The notes: generated from the letters alone by a model not told the origin. A DNA stretch of 64,000 nucleotides from Epiperipatus broadwayi (GCA_028023455.1 JAQFVV010012405.1:3723149-3787148); one strand, 5' to 3'; shown: positions 31,700 through 45,234, numbered from the stretch's first letter. Translations and numbers: made by a program.

Positions 31700-33925
31700 T
31701 GTACCGAGACAAAGTCGGTACAGGTATATACGCACACACACGAGCAATGTAAACACTCTATATTTTTTTCTTCTTTCACTTTCAACTTATGATAAAAAAA
31801 ATAAATGTAGTTTTCTTTCAATGCGTTATAAAATACATTGTAAAATAAAATGTTAATATTTCTGATTAAATAGTTTAAGGCTTTCATATAATCTACTATA
31901 ATAATATTCTCTAAAAAAAAAAAAAAAAAATAAAATATAAAGTATTACTAATATGCCATTTTAAATCTCAATAAGTGATTTCTACTTGTATATGCCGTGG
32001 GGGTAATTAAAAGGGGTTTATTTTAAATTATAACTGTAGTGAAAGTTAAAAGCTTATAGAAGTGATTTTGAGACAGATTAAATGCTCGACTTTTAAACTA
32101 ATGTAAGTTAAATTGTTCTCTTAAAACACGCACACATGTATGCATAAAAGGTGTGAATAAGTATGAATTTTTTCTAACTGAGATTGCAATATGAGATTGC
32201 ATAAACCTAAGATTGCCTCAAGCATATGGATTGAGTGGACATTACGTAGGACACGGACCCCAACGACAACTCAAAGAATATTGAACTCTGGGTGGAGATT
32301 CGATCCTCAGATAATAACCAACCCATATAAATATGAATCTAAATCTAAAAAAAAAACTTTTCTTTTTTACACTCCTAGAACTTTTCTCTTTTTTTTTTTT
32401 GTGCTATCCGGTTTATCCAATATGATCACTGTGAAATTAACATTTAGAGCGTCGATCGTCATGATGGGCTAGGAAACCCTTCAGTGATTGACCGACGCTC
32501 CGCCGCCAGAACATCTCCACAGCTATGAATGATCAACAACAGTACCGTCCGAACATAGTGCTCCAATCAGTCTAAGGACGTTGTTCCGTTTAATATACAA
32601 GAATCGTCCAAACATACTACGCTGAACTTATGTGAAATGAATAACCATGTATTATGGAAACATCATCTATCAGGTTCGAACCCTCACCAAATTAGAAGCA
32701 GCAGAAGACTAAGCAAAATCCTAGGTAAACATTTTTTTTATAATGCTTCCATTCATTCTTTACTTAAACTTAAAAGGCAATCTCATAATTAATTAAATTC
32801 GACTTTCGTAAATCAAATATAAAATGATCCGTAATCCCTCATATTTAAATCTTATTATTTTAATCTCAACTTTCGTAAATAAAAATATCAGATGCTACAT
32901 AGTTCCTCATATTTAAATCTTAGGACTTTTCCAGTTATGAACTTTGATCCTAATTATTATTTTCTTTCGCAGATAAACTATAACACACACCTAATTTCAA
33001 AAATGTAAAAAAGAAGGAAATATATTTTATCATCCATGTTTATTATGCATAATATGTTCTTTTCTGTGCGAGTGCGAGAATGCGCGTATGTGCGTGCAAA
33101 TAAAGCTATTAATCAATGTTTCATTTTTTTTTATATTCAATAAATTTTTTTTAATTTAAACAAGTCGAGCATTCCTCAAATCATTTTCTATAATTAAATA
33201 TATATTTTTTTTGAAATTATTATTAAAATTAGCATTTATTCATGCAATTAATTATTTCACTTTTAAATTTGTCTTTCTTATATTTTTCTTGTTTTTTATT
33301 TCTTTTAAATTTCATTCATAAACATCGTGCCGTAAGTCACGATGTTTACTTATTATGTAGTTAACCTAGGTTTAAGAGTTGGGAGGGCCTATTATTAATA
33401 AATATAAGTAAATGTCAATAGAGCTAATATAAATAATTCTATTGGACTGTATGATAAAAGGGGGATGATATTATAAGCGTCTAATTGTTTATTCTAATGA
33501 TGCCTCAACCGAACATTCGTATTAGTTATAAATAACCAATGATCCCGTCCAATGCTTGGACCGATCTGTTAATCAACCGATCTTCTTATCCATTGGTTAA
33601 TATTGTGTCTTTTGCCAGAATAATAGTCTTGAAGGCAATTCCATCGCGACCCTGGGTGACCCCTATTGGTCCATGCTGGGAGTTTGAGCTTATGGGCAGG
33701 GATTAGACTTCAGAATCGTTTTGATATGACGTAAGGTGATGCGAGAAATTAAATTGTGAATCAAATCATCGTATCTGGCGCCCTCTTGTGTTGATAATGA
33801 ACAATTATTGATATAAGAAAAAATAAATAAATCTTTACGCTGTGTCATGTTTGTTTTGGAGCTCACAATCCCTTTTAGGAATGGTTTAATAGGGAGCCGG
33901 TGCAAGGGGTAAAGGGGATGGTAGA
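31700..33925 (+). repeat. 3' LTR
   Basis: 2226 bases, nearly identical to the 5' LTR. Differences seen by eye include CCACGG/CCGTGG, CCACC/CCGCC, GTTCGAG/GTTTGAG, GTATCAT/GTGTCAT, AACGG/AATGG and GGACGG/GGATGG, mostly transitions, plus poly-A and poly-T lengths. Confidence 0.9.
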
Positions 33926-34503
33926 ATATATATCTAAAAAACAAAGCCATCCAGATCTTTCCAAATTGATTAATTAATTTAAACTTAAAGTAAATTCTTT
34001 TCTTTATTACCTAAAAAGAATCTTACTGATTATAATCTTAATGCAATTTAATTTTGAAATTTTACTAATTGTATTTTTAAATTAAATTTCGAATGTCTTT
34101 TGATTTAATCTAATCCTACAATAATTATGTTTTGTCACCCCCCCCCAAAAAAATTAGAATTTAATTTATACATACTTTTAATATCAATTGTTTTTTTTAA
34201 TTAATTAAAAAGTTAAACTTTCTTTGCTGATTCAAACCCCCATCTTTTTTCACACATACCAACTCATAATTAGATTTCACAATAAATTTTACATTTCAAT
34301 AAAAATTACATTATTTTTTTATACATTATATATTTTTAAATGCCTTAATATTTTTAACTTAAAAGCAAAATATATGCATGAAGCACACCCACCCACCCAC
34401 CCACAAATTTTTATATTGGGTTTTTTTTCTTTTTTTTTTTTTTTTTTATTTTTTTTTTTTTTTTTTTTTTATTTTTTAATTTAATTTTTAAATAATAAAA
34501 ATT

Positions 34504-34550
<47 letters not shown>

Positions 34551-34820
34551 ACAAAAGAATAAAACATCATGTGAAGGAGAAAGTTAGTATTTTCTGGGTC
34601 ATACATTTTTTTTAATAGATTTTTCATTCTTATTTTACCTACTAATTAAAAAAATATATAGTTACTTATTTATTGACCAATATTCAATAGTTGTTTGTAA
34701 TAATTATGACCAGCTATTGAAAACAAAAATCCTGGCCTGTTAAAAAAGTTTTTAAAATACTTGATCAGAATTTAAACTCAAGTCATGGATTCATGCACTA
34801 CTTTTTTATTATGAGATTTC

Positions 34821-34895
<75 letters not shown>

Positions 34896-34896
34896 A

Positions 34897-34934
<38 letters not shown>

Positions 34935-36670
34935 TCCTATCACAACCATAAATCAGCCCAAAAATAAAACCAACCTATCACACTATTCTATGAATTCTTA
35001 GAAGTAATACTAATTGATAGTACAAGCAATTGCTTATAAAGATAACCAAAGTGGAGAGCAGCATAGAGTTGTTTTATTTTATAATCTAGGTAATATTTTA
35101 AAAACATTTTCAAGTTTTTTACAGTCAGGAACACCACAAACTTATTGCTCTTTAATCAGTTTCTTTTATTTTTAAATAAATAATTAAGTATTTATTGTTC
35201 AGGTTACATCATGTTACATTCTAACAAGTCAGTCTTATTTCCTCTGTCCTAAAATGCATGAAGCACTTTTATTAACCCTTTTGAATTATGACATTTTCTT
35301 TTGTTACACCTGGTGGAAATTTTTAAAAATGCTCAAACTTTCATTTCTGTATAAAAAGCTTTATTTTACACTAAAACTCCATAAATTGAACTTGATTTGT
35401 TTTTAATTTTACAAATGAGAAATATTGCTAAAAAATCATATTTGAGAACTTTGCAAGTTTTGGGGGATATTAGTTGTAAATAGAAACAAAGGATATAATA
35501 TATCAAATATGATATGAAAGTTAACACTTCACAAAATTAATTCTTCTTTATTTTTTATTTTTTTTAATGCAAACAAATGAATCTGAATTTATGATAAATC
35601 TATCAAATTCTGCTTTAAAATCTGTTATTTGTTTTATAACTACTACAACATTTGAAGAGATTTTATAGGTAATGATATTATATGATCTGTTTTACATAAA
35701 GTGTGGACATACCTATACTATGATTTTCTTTGTTAATATTAAGATCAAGGTTATTAACTTCTATTTTTAAAATTAAAACATATAGAAATAAAATCAAAGT
35801 GCATATATCTATCTTTTTTGTTTTAAATAATTCCCAACTGAATAGTATGTAAAAATAATCAGTAATATTTAATACACAAACAAAAATTATATATATTTTT
35901 ATTTCAAAAACATTGTGTAAAAATGAGACCAGGGGATTGTTTCTGTCACAAAAAAATGAAATAAAAATGATTTATCTTTGCTGATTATCTGTAATATACT
36001 TATCTCTTCAGATTTTTTAAAATTAATAAATAAATAAAAGCAGTCTGCAGAAACTGTATTATAAAAAAAAAACCTGTACATTAATATTCATTAAGATAAT
36101 GGGGAAAAAGTGATCTGAAATGGCAGAAATACCACATTATTTCTGAAGTAAACAAGCCATGTGTTCCTCATGAAAATGAGTGCAGATAAGTTAAGAAGTA
36201 AAATGCTTAGAATTTGTTTACCAAAATGTAAGCCTGCTAATAAAAAATATTAGCCTTTATAAGCAATAATGCCCACACTTATATATACATAAACACTAGA
36301 TCAGCCAACTTTCCAAACACTGTTAATATCAAACTGCTCAACACATATAAAATAAACATTAATATCTGCTATCTTGGATCTTATAAAGATACAAATTCCT
36401 TAAATAATATGATTCAGAACTATGTTAGCATAGAAAATGGCCATTTTACATGTGTTAGATAATTTGTTAAAAATATTACAGTGTTTGGAAATTAAGGTAT
36501 TTCAGTGCTCACATAAAATTTGAAGCATTGTATAATTTATTAGTTATTATACACATATGCATACACTTGTGTGTGTAATTTCCCCATAATGAAAGTATGC
36601 AAGAAATATTAAAAGTTAATAATTGTTCTTCATATAATTGAAAAACTTGTTTATTATATATATATATATA
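33926..36670. other. AT-rich spacer with several microsatellites
   Basis: No gene. Contains a T-rich run at about 34422-34472, a (CA)n(TA)n tract at 34505-34550, and long TA runs at 34826-34892 and 34900-34929. The last two are separated by TGATAGGA and followed by TCCTATCA, so they form an inverted structure. Confidence 0.6.
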
Positions 36671-37070
36671 ACCATTAGAAATTAGTCAACACTTAGACAA
36701 TCACAATATAGATAAAACAATCTCAAACTGTTGTCAAGACAACCTCCTTTTAACAATAAAGGTGGATTTCACCTTTATTGTTAAAAAGTCAGACTAACTT
36801 TATTTTAATTGGAATGAGGTTCTAAACAGGTAAATATAAATATATTGGAATATTTGTAAATTGTTTATATATTATTGTAATTATTACATTAGCTATATAT
36901 TTAAAACCCTAACACAAATAATAAATGAGTGGTTGTTCTTTAAACAAACATTTTAACAATAAAAGTGGATTTCACATTTACTGTTAAAAGGAGGTTGCCT
37001 TGACAACAATTTGAGATGGTTGACTGTTATCTATATTGGGATTGCCTAAGTGTTGATTGGTTTCTAATAG
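36671..37070. mobile_element. Foldback element, family D, about 400 bp
   Basis: Left arm 36671-36786 and right arm 36951-37070 are imperfect inverted copies (GTCAACACTTAGACAATC... and ...GATTGCCTAAGTGTTGATTGG). Each arm has its own small hairpin, AACAATAAAGGTG / CACCTTTATTGTT on the left. The centre is AT-rich. Partial copies lie at 40010-40130 and 40361-40440. Confidence 0.7.
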
Positions 37071-37157
37071 TTATTTATAAACTCATTTAGTCTTGAACAT
37101 TTTTACACTTAATACATATAATACAAATAAAATGTCCGTTAATTAAAAACTATTTAC

Positions 37158-37332
37158 TAACAATAATAAATATATCAATAATTAACTATTACATATATTC
37201 TTTCAATCTGAAGAAGTACTTTTTGAATTTAATAGCCATTGAGGAGGGTTAGTGAATTAACCAAAAGTACTTCTGCCTTGAAAGACTGCATATAATAGTT
37301 AATTACCGTTATATTTATTATTTTTATTGTTA
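37158..37332. repeat. Foldback hairpin, about 175 bp
   Basis: TAACAATAATAAATATATC...CTTTCAATCTGAAGAAGTAC pairs with GTACTTCTGCCTTGAAAG...TTATTTTTATTGTTA; arms are about 68 bases with a loop near TAGCCATTGAGGAGGG. Confidence 0.65.
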
Positions 37333-38027
37333 TATATATATATATATATCGTACAAAGATAGGCATATATATTTGATTTTATGAAAGGCATTTTCAGTTG
37401 TTCTTAAAAAATGTATATCTTCTCCAATGTGATTTCTATTTTCAATAATAAAAAATTCTTCAGAGACTGATTAAATGTTTACAGTGTTTCTGATGTGGTT
37501 TCATCCGAGCTCTCACCTTCGACAGTCTCCTTCACATTTTGAAATCTTGTTTCATTCTACTTGAATATAGTTTGCAAGCCGCAGCTGAAAAGTTTATTGA
37601 AAGATATTTTTTTACACATAGATCTTCAAACTAGAGATAAAATAATTTTTAAAGCAACATATTTAATATATAGTGGAGAAAAAATTAGGTCGTTTTAAAG
37701 AATGAACACTTGTTTATTTAAATTCATAATATTTACCGACTTCTCTCAATCGTTTTAGAATATTTATTTCATCTATCATCAATAATGAATCATTTTCAAA
37801 AGATGAGAAGAGACACAAATGATTTGATTTATAAGAAGTTAATATTAGGTTTTAAAGAAAAGAAATCTCAGTAATATTTTAAGTTAAGCATTTTCTTTTT
37901 AAAAAAGCGAACACAAACATTTTTTCTCTCTTTCTAGTGATAATATCTGTATATGCGCATAAATATAGTTTAATTTGTTAATATTTAAGTATTTATAATT
38001 AAATGTAAATATACAAGAATATCATGG
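37333..38027. other. AT-rich spacer with a more complex patch at 37480-37600
   Basis: No gene is certain. The patch has a splice-donor-like GAAG|GTGAGAG on the minus strand and a short reading frame (VKETVEGESSDETTSETL then a stop). Too little to call a gene. Confidence 0.25.
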
Positions 38028-38105
38028 TGTAGTGATAATAATTATCCCCCCCCCCGCCATTTAATTGACCTGGTTTTAAATCAGAATTAGGTAAAACTTG
38101 AATTT
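38028..38105 (+). mobile_element. tRNA-like SINE head
   Basis: A-box-like CATGGTGTAGTGATAATAAT followed at tRNA spacing by B-box-like CTGGTTTTAAATCAG, with a C10 run between them. Confidence 0.45.
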
Positions 38106-39971
38106 TTTTTCAAGATTCCAAATAGCTATCAACCCAGTTAATGAGTCAAAGTTTGTCATAAATGCTTAACTAGCTGTTTTTAATTAAAAAATAAACAAAA
38201 ATGAAAAATCACTCAAGACTCACCAGCCAGCAATTGGCAAGCTTGGTAGTTAATGCTTCCATTTTCTCTTATCTTTAAATAGATTTAAATGTATGCATGT
38301 ACATATAATTCAAATTAATTATAATTATATATACTTACAAACACTTAATCGAATTACTGGGAAATGACTATAAGAAATGAAATGATATATATACACTACA
38401 ATGAGCAATTTTTCAATTGCAGTTAATATTAGTGTATCAAACTTTTCATACGATTGCTCAGAAAGCATAAAACAAACATTTACATATGCTTCCTTAGATC
38501 TTATAGACATGGGAAATATGCCAAGTGATATTATTTAGGGTGAATTTAAAATCAAACCAGATGTAATCATGGTCATTTTCAATATGGCAATAAACGTTAA
38601 ACTTCACTTGGTAAAGACTAATTACATTTATTCATGTGCTGTTTAATTTTTAACATTGAATATATAATAATTAATAAATACAGTGCTTCAAACTATAAGA
38701 TAATACTAGGGATATATTTGAAGTAAAGAGTTCTCCAAGTGTTACATATAAATGACATACAAAGTCTTGCAGCAGAAGTTTCTACTGACTGTGCTGACAA
38801 AAGGGATTTTATTTTTGCCTGCAACCTATCACATTTTATCTATCTATCTATTTTGATATACATGAACACATATTTTTTAATAAGTGTCAACTAAATATTA
38901 ATTACAATTATTAAAAACCACCATTTTATAAACAGTATCATGGTGGTGTGCTAAAATGATACAGATAGAAGCAAAAGATTACTGGATTAAAGTGCATGAC
39001 CTTTCACTTTTAAGTGCATGCTCACATGAGCTTCAAAGTGTTGTTATAATACATTGACTTAAAAGAAAAATATGATGAAATTTTAACCAGTGTTGAGTCA
39101 TATATTTACAAACAATAAGAACTTTGATAAGTTTTATAAATATTTCAAGGCTATAATAAGGCATGTATATACATGATTTTAATTAAATTATTAATTATTT
39201 TGCTTTGCTATCTTACTACCTCATTTGTAAAACATCAAAATTCTTGTGCCACAAAGAACATGGCACTTCAAATTTCTGTTTTTTCTAGTTTTTTTCTTTC
39301 AATATCACCATTTTTAATATTTTTGTATGGCCTTTTTTATACTTTCCCTTCCATATTTTACACATTTATAGCTTTTGAAATGAATTTTTTTATTATTGTC
39401 TATATTTAGATTCTTGCACACTTGTTATATCTGATAAAAATAATGGATTTTTATCCTAAATAATTGAAAATGCTTAGACATTAGTGCTGTCTTACTGAAT
39501 TATTGATATAAAATGAAATTTTGATCTTCTTGTCATTATCACATTGTAAGGCTACTATTTGTATTTCTTTTATGTTTTCTGATATTTGGATGCTTCTGCA
39601 ACATTTCTGAATAATTTTAGTATCAGAAAGATGTCTGGTAGAATACGGTTGAAAATATCAGTATAAATGCTAACAGCAAAGTCAAATGATTTTTTCATAT
39701 GCTTAATCATATGCATCCAAGTGCAGATTTCTTCACTTCATTCTAGAACCACTTATTGTAGTAAACAATAGATTCCAAATGATATAGACCTATCTGAAAA
39801 TAGAAATATTATAGCATAACATCTGGTGCCAATTACTTAGTCAAGATTTTACTAGATAGTTCTATAGTAGAGTGAAGAAAACTGCTTAGTAGTGCTTATA
39901 TTTACAAGCAAATGTGTGTACAAGTAAATCCAAAAATAATGTTATATATATATTGTGCCCTTTTGTATGGG

Positions 39972-39973
<2 letters not shown>
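38106..39973. other. AT-rich spacer, no gene recognised
   Basis: Short open frames only (longest plus-strand frame 39173-39409, hydrophobic because of T-rich codons). No family signature. Confidence 0.4.

Positions 39974-40010
<37 letters not shown>
39974..40010. repeat. (TA)n microsatellite
   Basis: Uninterrupted TA run directly before a family D fragment. Confidence 0.9.
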
Positions 40011-40013
<3 letters not shown>

Positions 40014-40440
40014 ATAAAAGTCATTCAACATTTAGACAATCCCAATATTAATAATAATCAACAATTCAAACTGTTGCAATGCAACTTTCTTTTAACAAAA
40101 GAGTTGAAATCCTGCTTATATTAATGGTCTAATATATTTGTATAAACACTAAAATTTTCAACTTGACAAATTATTGATACAAAGAAGTTTAAATAAACCT
40201 TTATAAACAAATAAATATAATCTATTCTTAATGCAGTCTAATAAATAGTCAATTACAACATTACAAACTGCAATTATAATTCTCAAATTAGATCCAAAGC
40301 ATTACTCAAATAATAGGTGTAATAATGTTAAAGGCTAAATGGATTTGTAAGTAATCATTAAAAGCCAGTCAACATCTAGACAATCCCAATATCAATTACA
40401 ATTAACAATTTCAAACTAGTGTCAAAGCAACAAAGGTTAT
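40010..40440 (+). repeat. Two partial copies of foldback family D
   Basis: 40010-40130 (GTCATTCAACATTTAGACAA, TTTCTTTTAACAAAAG) and 40361-40440 (GCCAGTCAACATCTAGACAA) match the left arm of 36671-37070 in the same orientation. Confidence 0.6.
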
Positions 40441-40747
40441 ATACAATGAACCAGGTGTGGTTTATATTAGATCACAAGAAGGAGGATTCAGAATCTATAA
40501 CATTTTGATTCTTTAATAAATTAACTTGTGAAACAATATTGTAAAACTTTTATACAAAAATATGATATAATCATTTATTCTTAATATATTTGATCTACAC
40601 CCAGGCAATTTAAATATTGCACCATCATGTCCCTGTAGGCAGAGAAGAATAATGCCTAGAGGGCATCTGCAACCAAGCTAGAGCTTTATATATAACTATG
40701 ACCATGTTTGAAGGACAGATCTTCTCGGCTGCAGAATTCAACATCTA

Positions 40748-40829
40748 TCATTCAAAGCACTTTTTTCTTTTGGAGTAAACTCTGGGTGCCAGTCAGTTAC
40801 CCAAAGATAAATGATGTGCTTTGAATGAC
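40748..40829. repeat. Short foldback hairpin
   Basis: TCATTCAAAGCAC pairs with GTGCTTTGAATGA, with an inner CTTTTGG / CCAAAG pair; the loop holds GTAAACTCTGGGTGCCAG. Confidence 0.55.
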
Positions 40830-42214
40830 TGTAAAACTAATTCAGTGCCTAAGATATCCCAACTAGTTCAATCAAAAGGAATATAATGCATTACTGTTTT
40901 AATTAGTGATAAAAGAATTAATCGACAAGCATTAAGTTTAAAATAATTTATTTTTAAATAAGTATTTATTATTATAACTTTTAAACTGCTTCTAAATTTT
41001 CTCAATTAAATATAAACAGTGATTCATAATAACCCCAGGCACCCATATATTATAATAGGATATACAACAGCAATCTAATTCAGCATGAAAATAATTACAA
41101 GCATTCAATGTTTACTATTATAATTTAGAAAACTACTACTATAAATTCTTAATTAACTTAAACAATGATTTTTATATATAACTATACATACTCTTAATAA
41201 ATCACACAATATAATATAATATAACAAGAGTATTAAATAAACACAAATCATTTAAAACATGCACATCAATAGTTAATTTATGCATGCTATAGAGTTCATT
41301 TGTTTTACAGACTATAGAGGCTTCAAATTATTGCAATGGCTACTTTAATATCAGAAATGGAAATAAATGTTATTCATTATCTATAGGATTTTGGACATTG
41401 AATAGGTGAGTTTTCCAATAAGTTGGATTTGAGGTTTTTGTGGAGGTTTAATGATTACTATCTCATGATAGAAAGTAAAGGCAGCTAGATATCTGTGGTG
41501 GTTTCAAGTTATTAGGCATGCATCAGTTTTCCTGGGTAAGGCTAGGGTCTGGCTGTATGTTTCTGATAACAGTTAACACTGCTTGATTGTAAAACTGATT
41601 GATGGACTGATTTAATCTGATTGTGATCTCAACTGAACTGAACTGATTGAAGAACTGATAGACAGAACTGAACTGACTATTTATGTGATGACCTGTTGTC
41701 ACTTTGTTAATTAGTTTTTATACCGCCAGATACATCTGTTGTTGGAATTTGTCCACTGTTTTTGATTACATTCTTTTGATAGGATTTTAATCCTGTTTTC
41801 AGTTGGTAGCCATTGTTAATTTGTTGTATGTGGATTTTTTAATTAGTAGCCATTGCTGAGTCTGTTTTTTAATTTTTTAACTTTCATCTATCATTTTATC
41901 AACATGTACACATTTTACTATATTTATTTTTACAATCATTTGCTATCTACGCAGGTATATGTTTAAAATCAACTCGTTATTTAGTTTTTTTAAGATTACT
42001 TTTTTTTTTAAGTCAAATAAAAGAGAGTACCTTTAAATTTATATAAAAGATTTATAGTTTAAACTGTCATACTTTTAATTCTTAATTACTTGCAATTTAA
42101 CTATTTTAAAATTTTCCAAGTTAATTTCCTTCCCCTTCCACTCACTCCTAACTTTTATAGATTATTTCTTTTTTTTAGCGAAGTGCATTTTGTTTAAACT
42201 AATAATAATAAAAA
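40830..42214. other. AT-rich spacer, no gene recognised
   Basis: Includes a short ACTGAACTGA-type repeat near 41580-41680. Confidence 0.4.
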
Positions 42215-42645
42215 CTCTTTAGACTGGCTAAACAATATGGATTTCCTGTGTTGAATTTATTAAAAATATGCCAATCTTTAAATACATATTTTCTATTCAA
42301 AAAAGTATAATCCAGTTTTACTGTTTCTCATTTGGATGCTTCCATGTTCAGTTCTGTTTAGCATTTTTCTAAATAAAAAAATCATGATTAAAAAGTTTTT
42401 AGTTTTCTGAAAACTCCACTAGTCATTGTCCTTTCATTTCTACAACTATAACAAAATTTACCTATAGCATTTTCATCTTATAGTTGTTTAAAGTCTCCCA
42501 TTGATAATTTTACAATATTGTTTGGTCTGATAAACAGCCCTTTTTATATTCATATAAAAATCTTCTACTTCTTTATCACAATGAGAACTTGTTGGAGTAT
42601 AAATCTGAATTATCTGCATTTTGAATCTACCATTATGTTGAAAAC
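42215..42645 (-). mobile_element. RTE-type LINE copy D, endonuclease fragment
   Basis: Minus-strand match to copy B about 22300-22710. The open frame 42488-42748 reads MQIIQIYTPTSSHCDKEVEDFY. Left of it, decayed sequence (TTCATTTGGATGCTTCC on the plus strand) still matches the end of the domain. It is truncated on both sides and dead. Confidence 0.7.
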
Positions 42646-43075
42646 TAATCTTTCCACTCTGTTTGATACTATAACAGAACTGCAGGGTACACCTTATGAT
42701 GTCATGAATATGACTCAGTGGTTGGATGATTTTAATACCATCTGCCAAACAACCTACAGCAAGTCATATCCTAAATTTATGATTTGATGGCACATTTGGG
42801 TGCATCAGATGTTACAGAATCAGAAATGGCATATAACAAAGGGAGCACATCTCACTACTGTCAGACATAGGCCTTCGAAAAGAATGCTAAAGATGTCACA
42901 ATGAAATGCCCAGTTCCAAATCATATTTACTTTTAGTATACTAACTTATAATTTATTAACAATATTTCAATATAACTTAGACCAGTGCATATCCATTACA
43001 CCTCCCTTTTTAGGCCCATAAACCTACTCAATTATTAACCAAATATGCCTATATATAAGCATGGATATAGGAAAA
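42646..43075. other. Unrecognised, slightly complex sequence then AT-rich spacer
   Basis: 42650-42900 reads as ITELQGTPYDVMNMTQWLDD and FNTICQTTYSKSYPKF in the plus strand, then stops. I do not recognise it; it may be a decayed element or exon. Confidence 0.25.
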
Positions 43076-43212
43076 TACTGATGATGATCAATCATTTAGG
43101 AGAGCAATACATAATGATGATGATGATCATCAATCCTTTAATGGTGTAAATTCATAATGATGATGATGATCAAACACCTAGTGATATCAATGCACAATGA
43201 TGATGATGATGA
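43076..43212. repeat. Minisatellite-like GAT-rich tandem repeat
   Basis: Four diverged units, each with a GATGATGAT core followed by about 30-40 bases ending in AATTCATAATGAT- or AATGCACAATGAT-like sequence. Confidence 0.65.
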
Positions 43213-44022
43213 TCGTACAGAGATCAGATTGGTTTAAACAACTTAATACGTTTATTAGCAACATATATAATAAATATTTACAAACAAAAAAATAATAAAA
43301 TAAATAAATATTCCGTTATCAAGAATGGTTTTCTATTATTTTGATGGGTTCACACAACAGAAACAAAATAATTTGAAGTATATTATATACAAAATTATAT
43401 TATATAATTCATTAAATATATACATAAAACAAAAAACAAAAAAGGAAATGAGAGTTCACTAATTCTAAAACTAGCCTGCTAATGTAATTATTAGAATGAT
43501 ATTTTTAGGTTAGGGTAAATATATTTATAACTATTTTTTTTATAAAATATATATATAGCACAACTCCCATCTATATATGTGTGTAAGTCATAGTAAAATT
43601 AATGATAGATATTAAACAGACCATTTATTCCAGTGGGTTAATTGTGCACTCAGAAATAAACAAAATTACAAGTAAATATTATTAAAACTTATTAGTAAAT
43701 AATATAGTTTTGTTTTTCCTAAAGTTTGCCCTCAATGCTAAATATATAAAAACCTTATTTGAGGTCACTTTGATGGATCAATGTTGAATTTCCAGAGGAA
43801 TCTGTAAATTTACTTTTATTAAAAAAAACTATATATATTAATTGACTATGATCCCTTTTTTTAAAATACATCAACATATGATATTTATTCATCCACTGCT
43901 TCCACTTTTAAATTGCAGATGATCGAATTTGAAAATGAATCTTGAATACACAATAAAAAAATATACAATACATAAACTTTCAAATAGCAATAATAAAAGC
44001 AAAAAAAAATCATGTGAATCAA
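43213..44022. other. AT-rich spacer
   Basis: No gene recognised. Confidence 0.4.
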
Positions 44023-44082
44023 TAGGAAGGGCGGCGGGCGGGAGCGGCGAGCTCGATGCAGCCTGCTGCGGGGGTCAAACGC

Positions 44083-44117
<35 letters not shown>
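44023..44117. other. Isolated GC-rich patch joined to a TA microsatellite
   Basis: About 65 bases of unusually GC-rich sequence (GGGCGGCGGGCGGGAGCGG...CTGCTGCGGGGG) inside DNA of about 75% AT, followed at 44086-44117 by a TA run. No tRNA or coding signature is convincing. Confidence 0.6.
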
Positions 44118-44119
<2 letters not shown>

Positions 44120-45234
44120 TGAGGAACACAAGCATTCTATCCACAATTAAGAGTTTATAAACTCAAATGTCAATCTCCATGCGTAACATTCCTGTTCACC
44201 ACTCTGTTGATATTTAGATATTTCATGTTACTTGATTAAAACAAACACATACCAAATATCTCTCCCGAATGTATATAAATCCATGGAAGATTAATGTACA
44301 CCAGTGTCTGTAAATAGACATTTTGATGGAAATTTTTTTATAATTTCATAATGACATTGAAGCTAGCTTTGGAACATCCTACAGCACAGTTTTTTTACCC
44401 CACACACATTGTAATGACTACTTTATCAATCACTATTATGTTGTGGCTCCAATAGATATATGAAAATGGCTTGAAAAAACAATTACATTCTAATATTTTC
44501 ACATTTCTTTTTTATTATTTTTATAATAATAAATTCCAGCTTGCAGAATAAATTATGTCATTAGTTCATTCCTGCTAATTATAAATTGAAGTTTAAATTT
44601 CCATTTTTCTTCTATCCAAATTATAAAGACATTAGATTACTTTTGAAATATAGACATTAAGATTTTACTGTTTTTAAACATTGAACAGTTTTCCTTGTGT
44701 GCTGTTGATTCAATTGTTAGTTTTCAAGTGAAGAAACACTAGTGTCTCATGCTAGCTAAAACCTATTGTTACAATTTAATAAAAAAAAACAAATTATAAA
44801 ACATTATTATTATTTTTATTTAATCTTCATTATTCCACATTCGATCACTTAGCAACAATTTTGACCTCATGTCTATTTTGACCTTATTTTAGTTAATGGT
44901 ATTAAATGAATAAAAGAAAAACAATTAATTTCTACCAATAGACAAACCTATTAGTTTATATGTATGTTTATATATGTATATACTTCATGCATATAACAAA
45001 TTTGTTTGCTTTCTCACAATAGATAAAAAAAATAAGAATTAATTTCTCAAACATATTAGTTTATATGTATGTTTATACATGTATATATTGCATGTGTATA
45101 AGCAGGTATGTAGGATAAATTATTTGCCTACCACTTGGTCTAAATTCAAACATTGTGAAAGAAACTGGGACAGGTGTGAAGGTTGGTTGTAAGCCATCTC
45201 TTACAATACATTACCCATCTTCACATGTTTTTTT
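44118..45234. other. AT-rich spacer
   Basis: No gene. 44950-44990 and 45058-45100 are a short direct repeat (TTAGTTTATATGTATGTTTATA). Confidence 0.4.

Larger units (their letters stand above)
26794..33925 (+). mobile_element. Gag-only LTR retrotransposon (non-autonomous)
   Basis: Two nearly identical direct repeats of about 2.2 kb (26794-29006 and 31700-33925) flank a 2.69-kb internal region. The internal region has a primer-binding-site-like sequence and a gag-like gene but no protease, RT, RNase H or integrase, and no room for them. The LTRs start TGTACC and end GGTAGA, one base off a perfect inverted end. ATAT (up to ATATAT) abuts both outer ends, a plausible target duplication although the site is simple sequence. 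The element must depend on enzymes from another element. The LTRs differ at only about seven point positions seen by eye plus A- and T-run lengths, so the insertion is recent. Confidence 0.85.

Noticed and set aside
43076-43212. CRISPR-like array
   Set aside because: Eukaryotic context and diverged GAT-rich units; it is a minisatellite.
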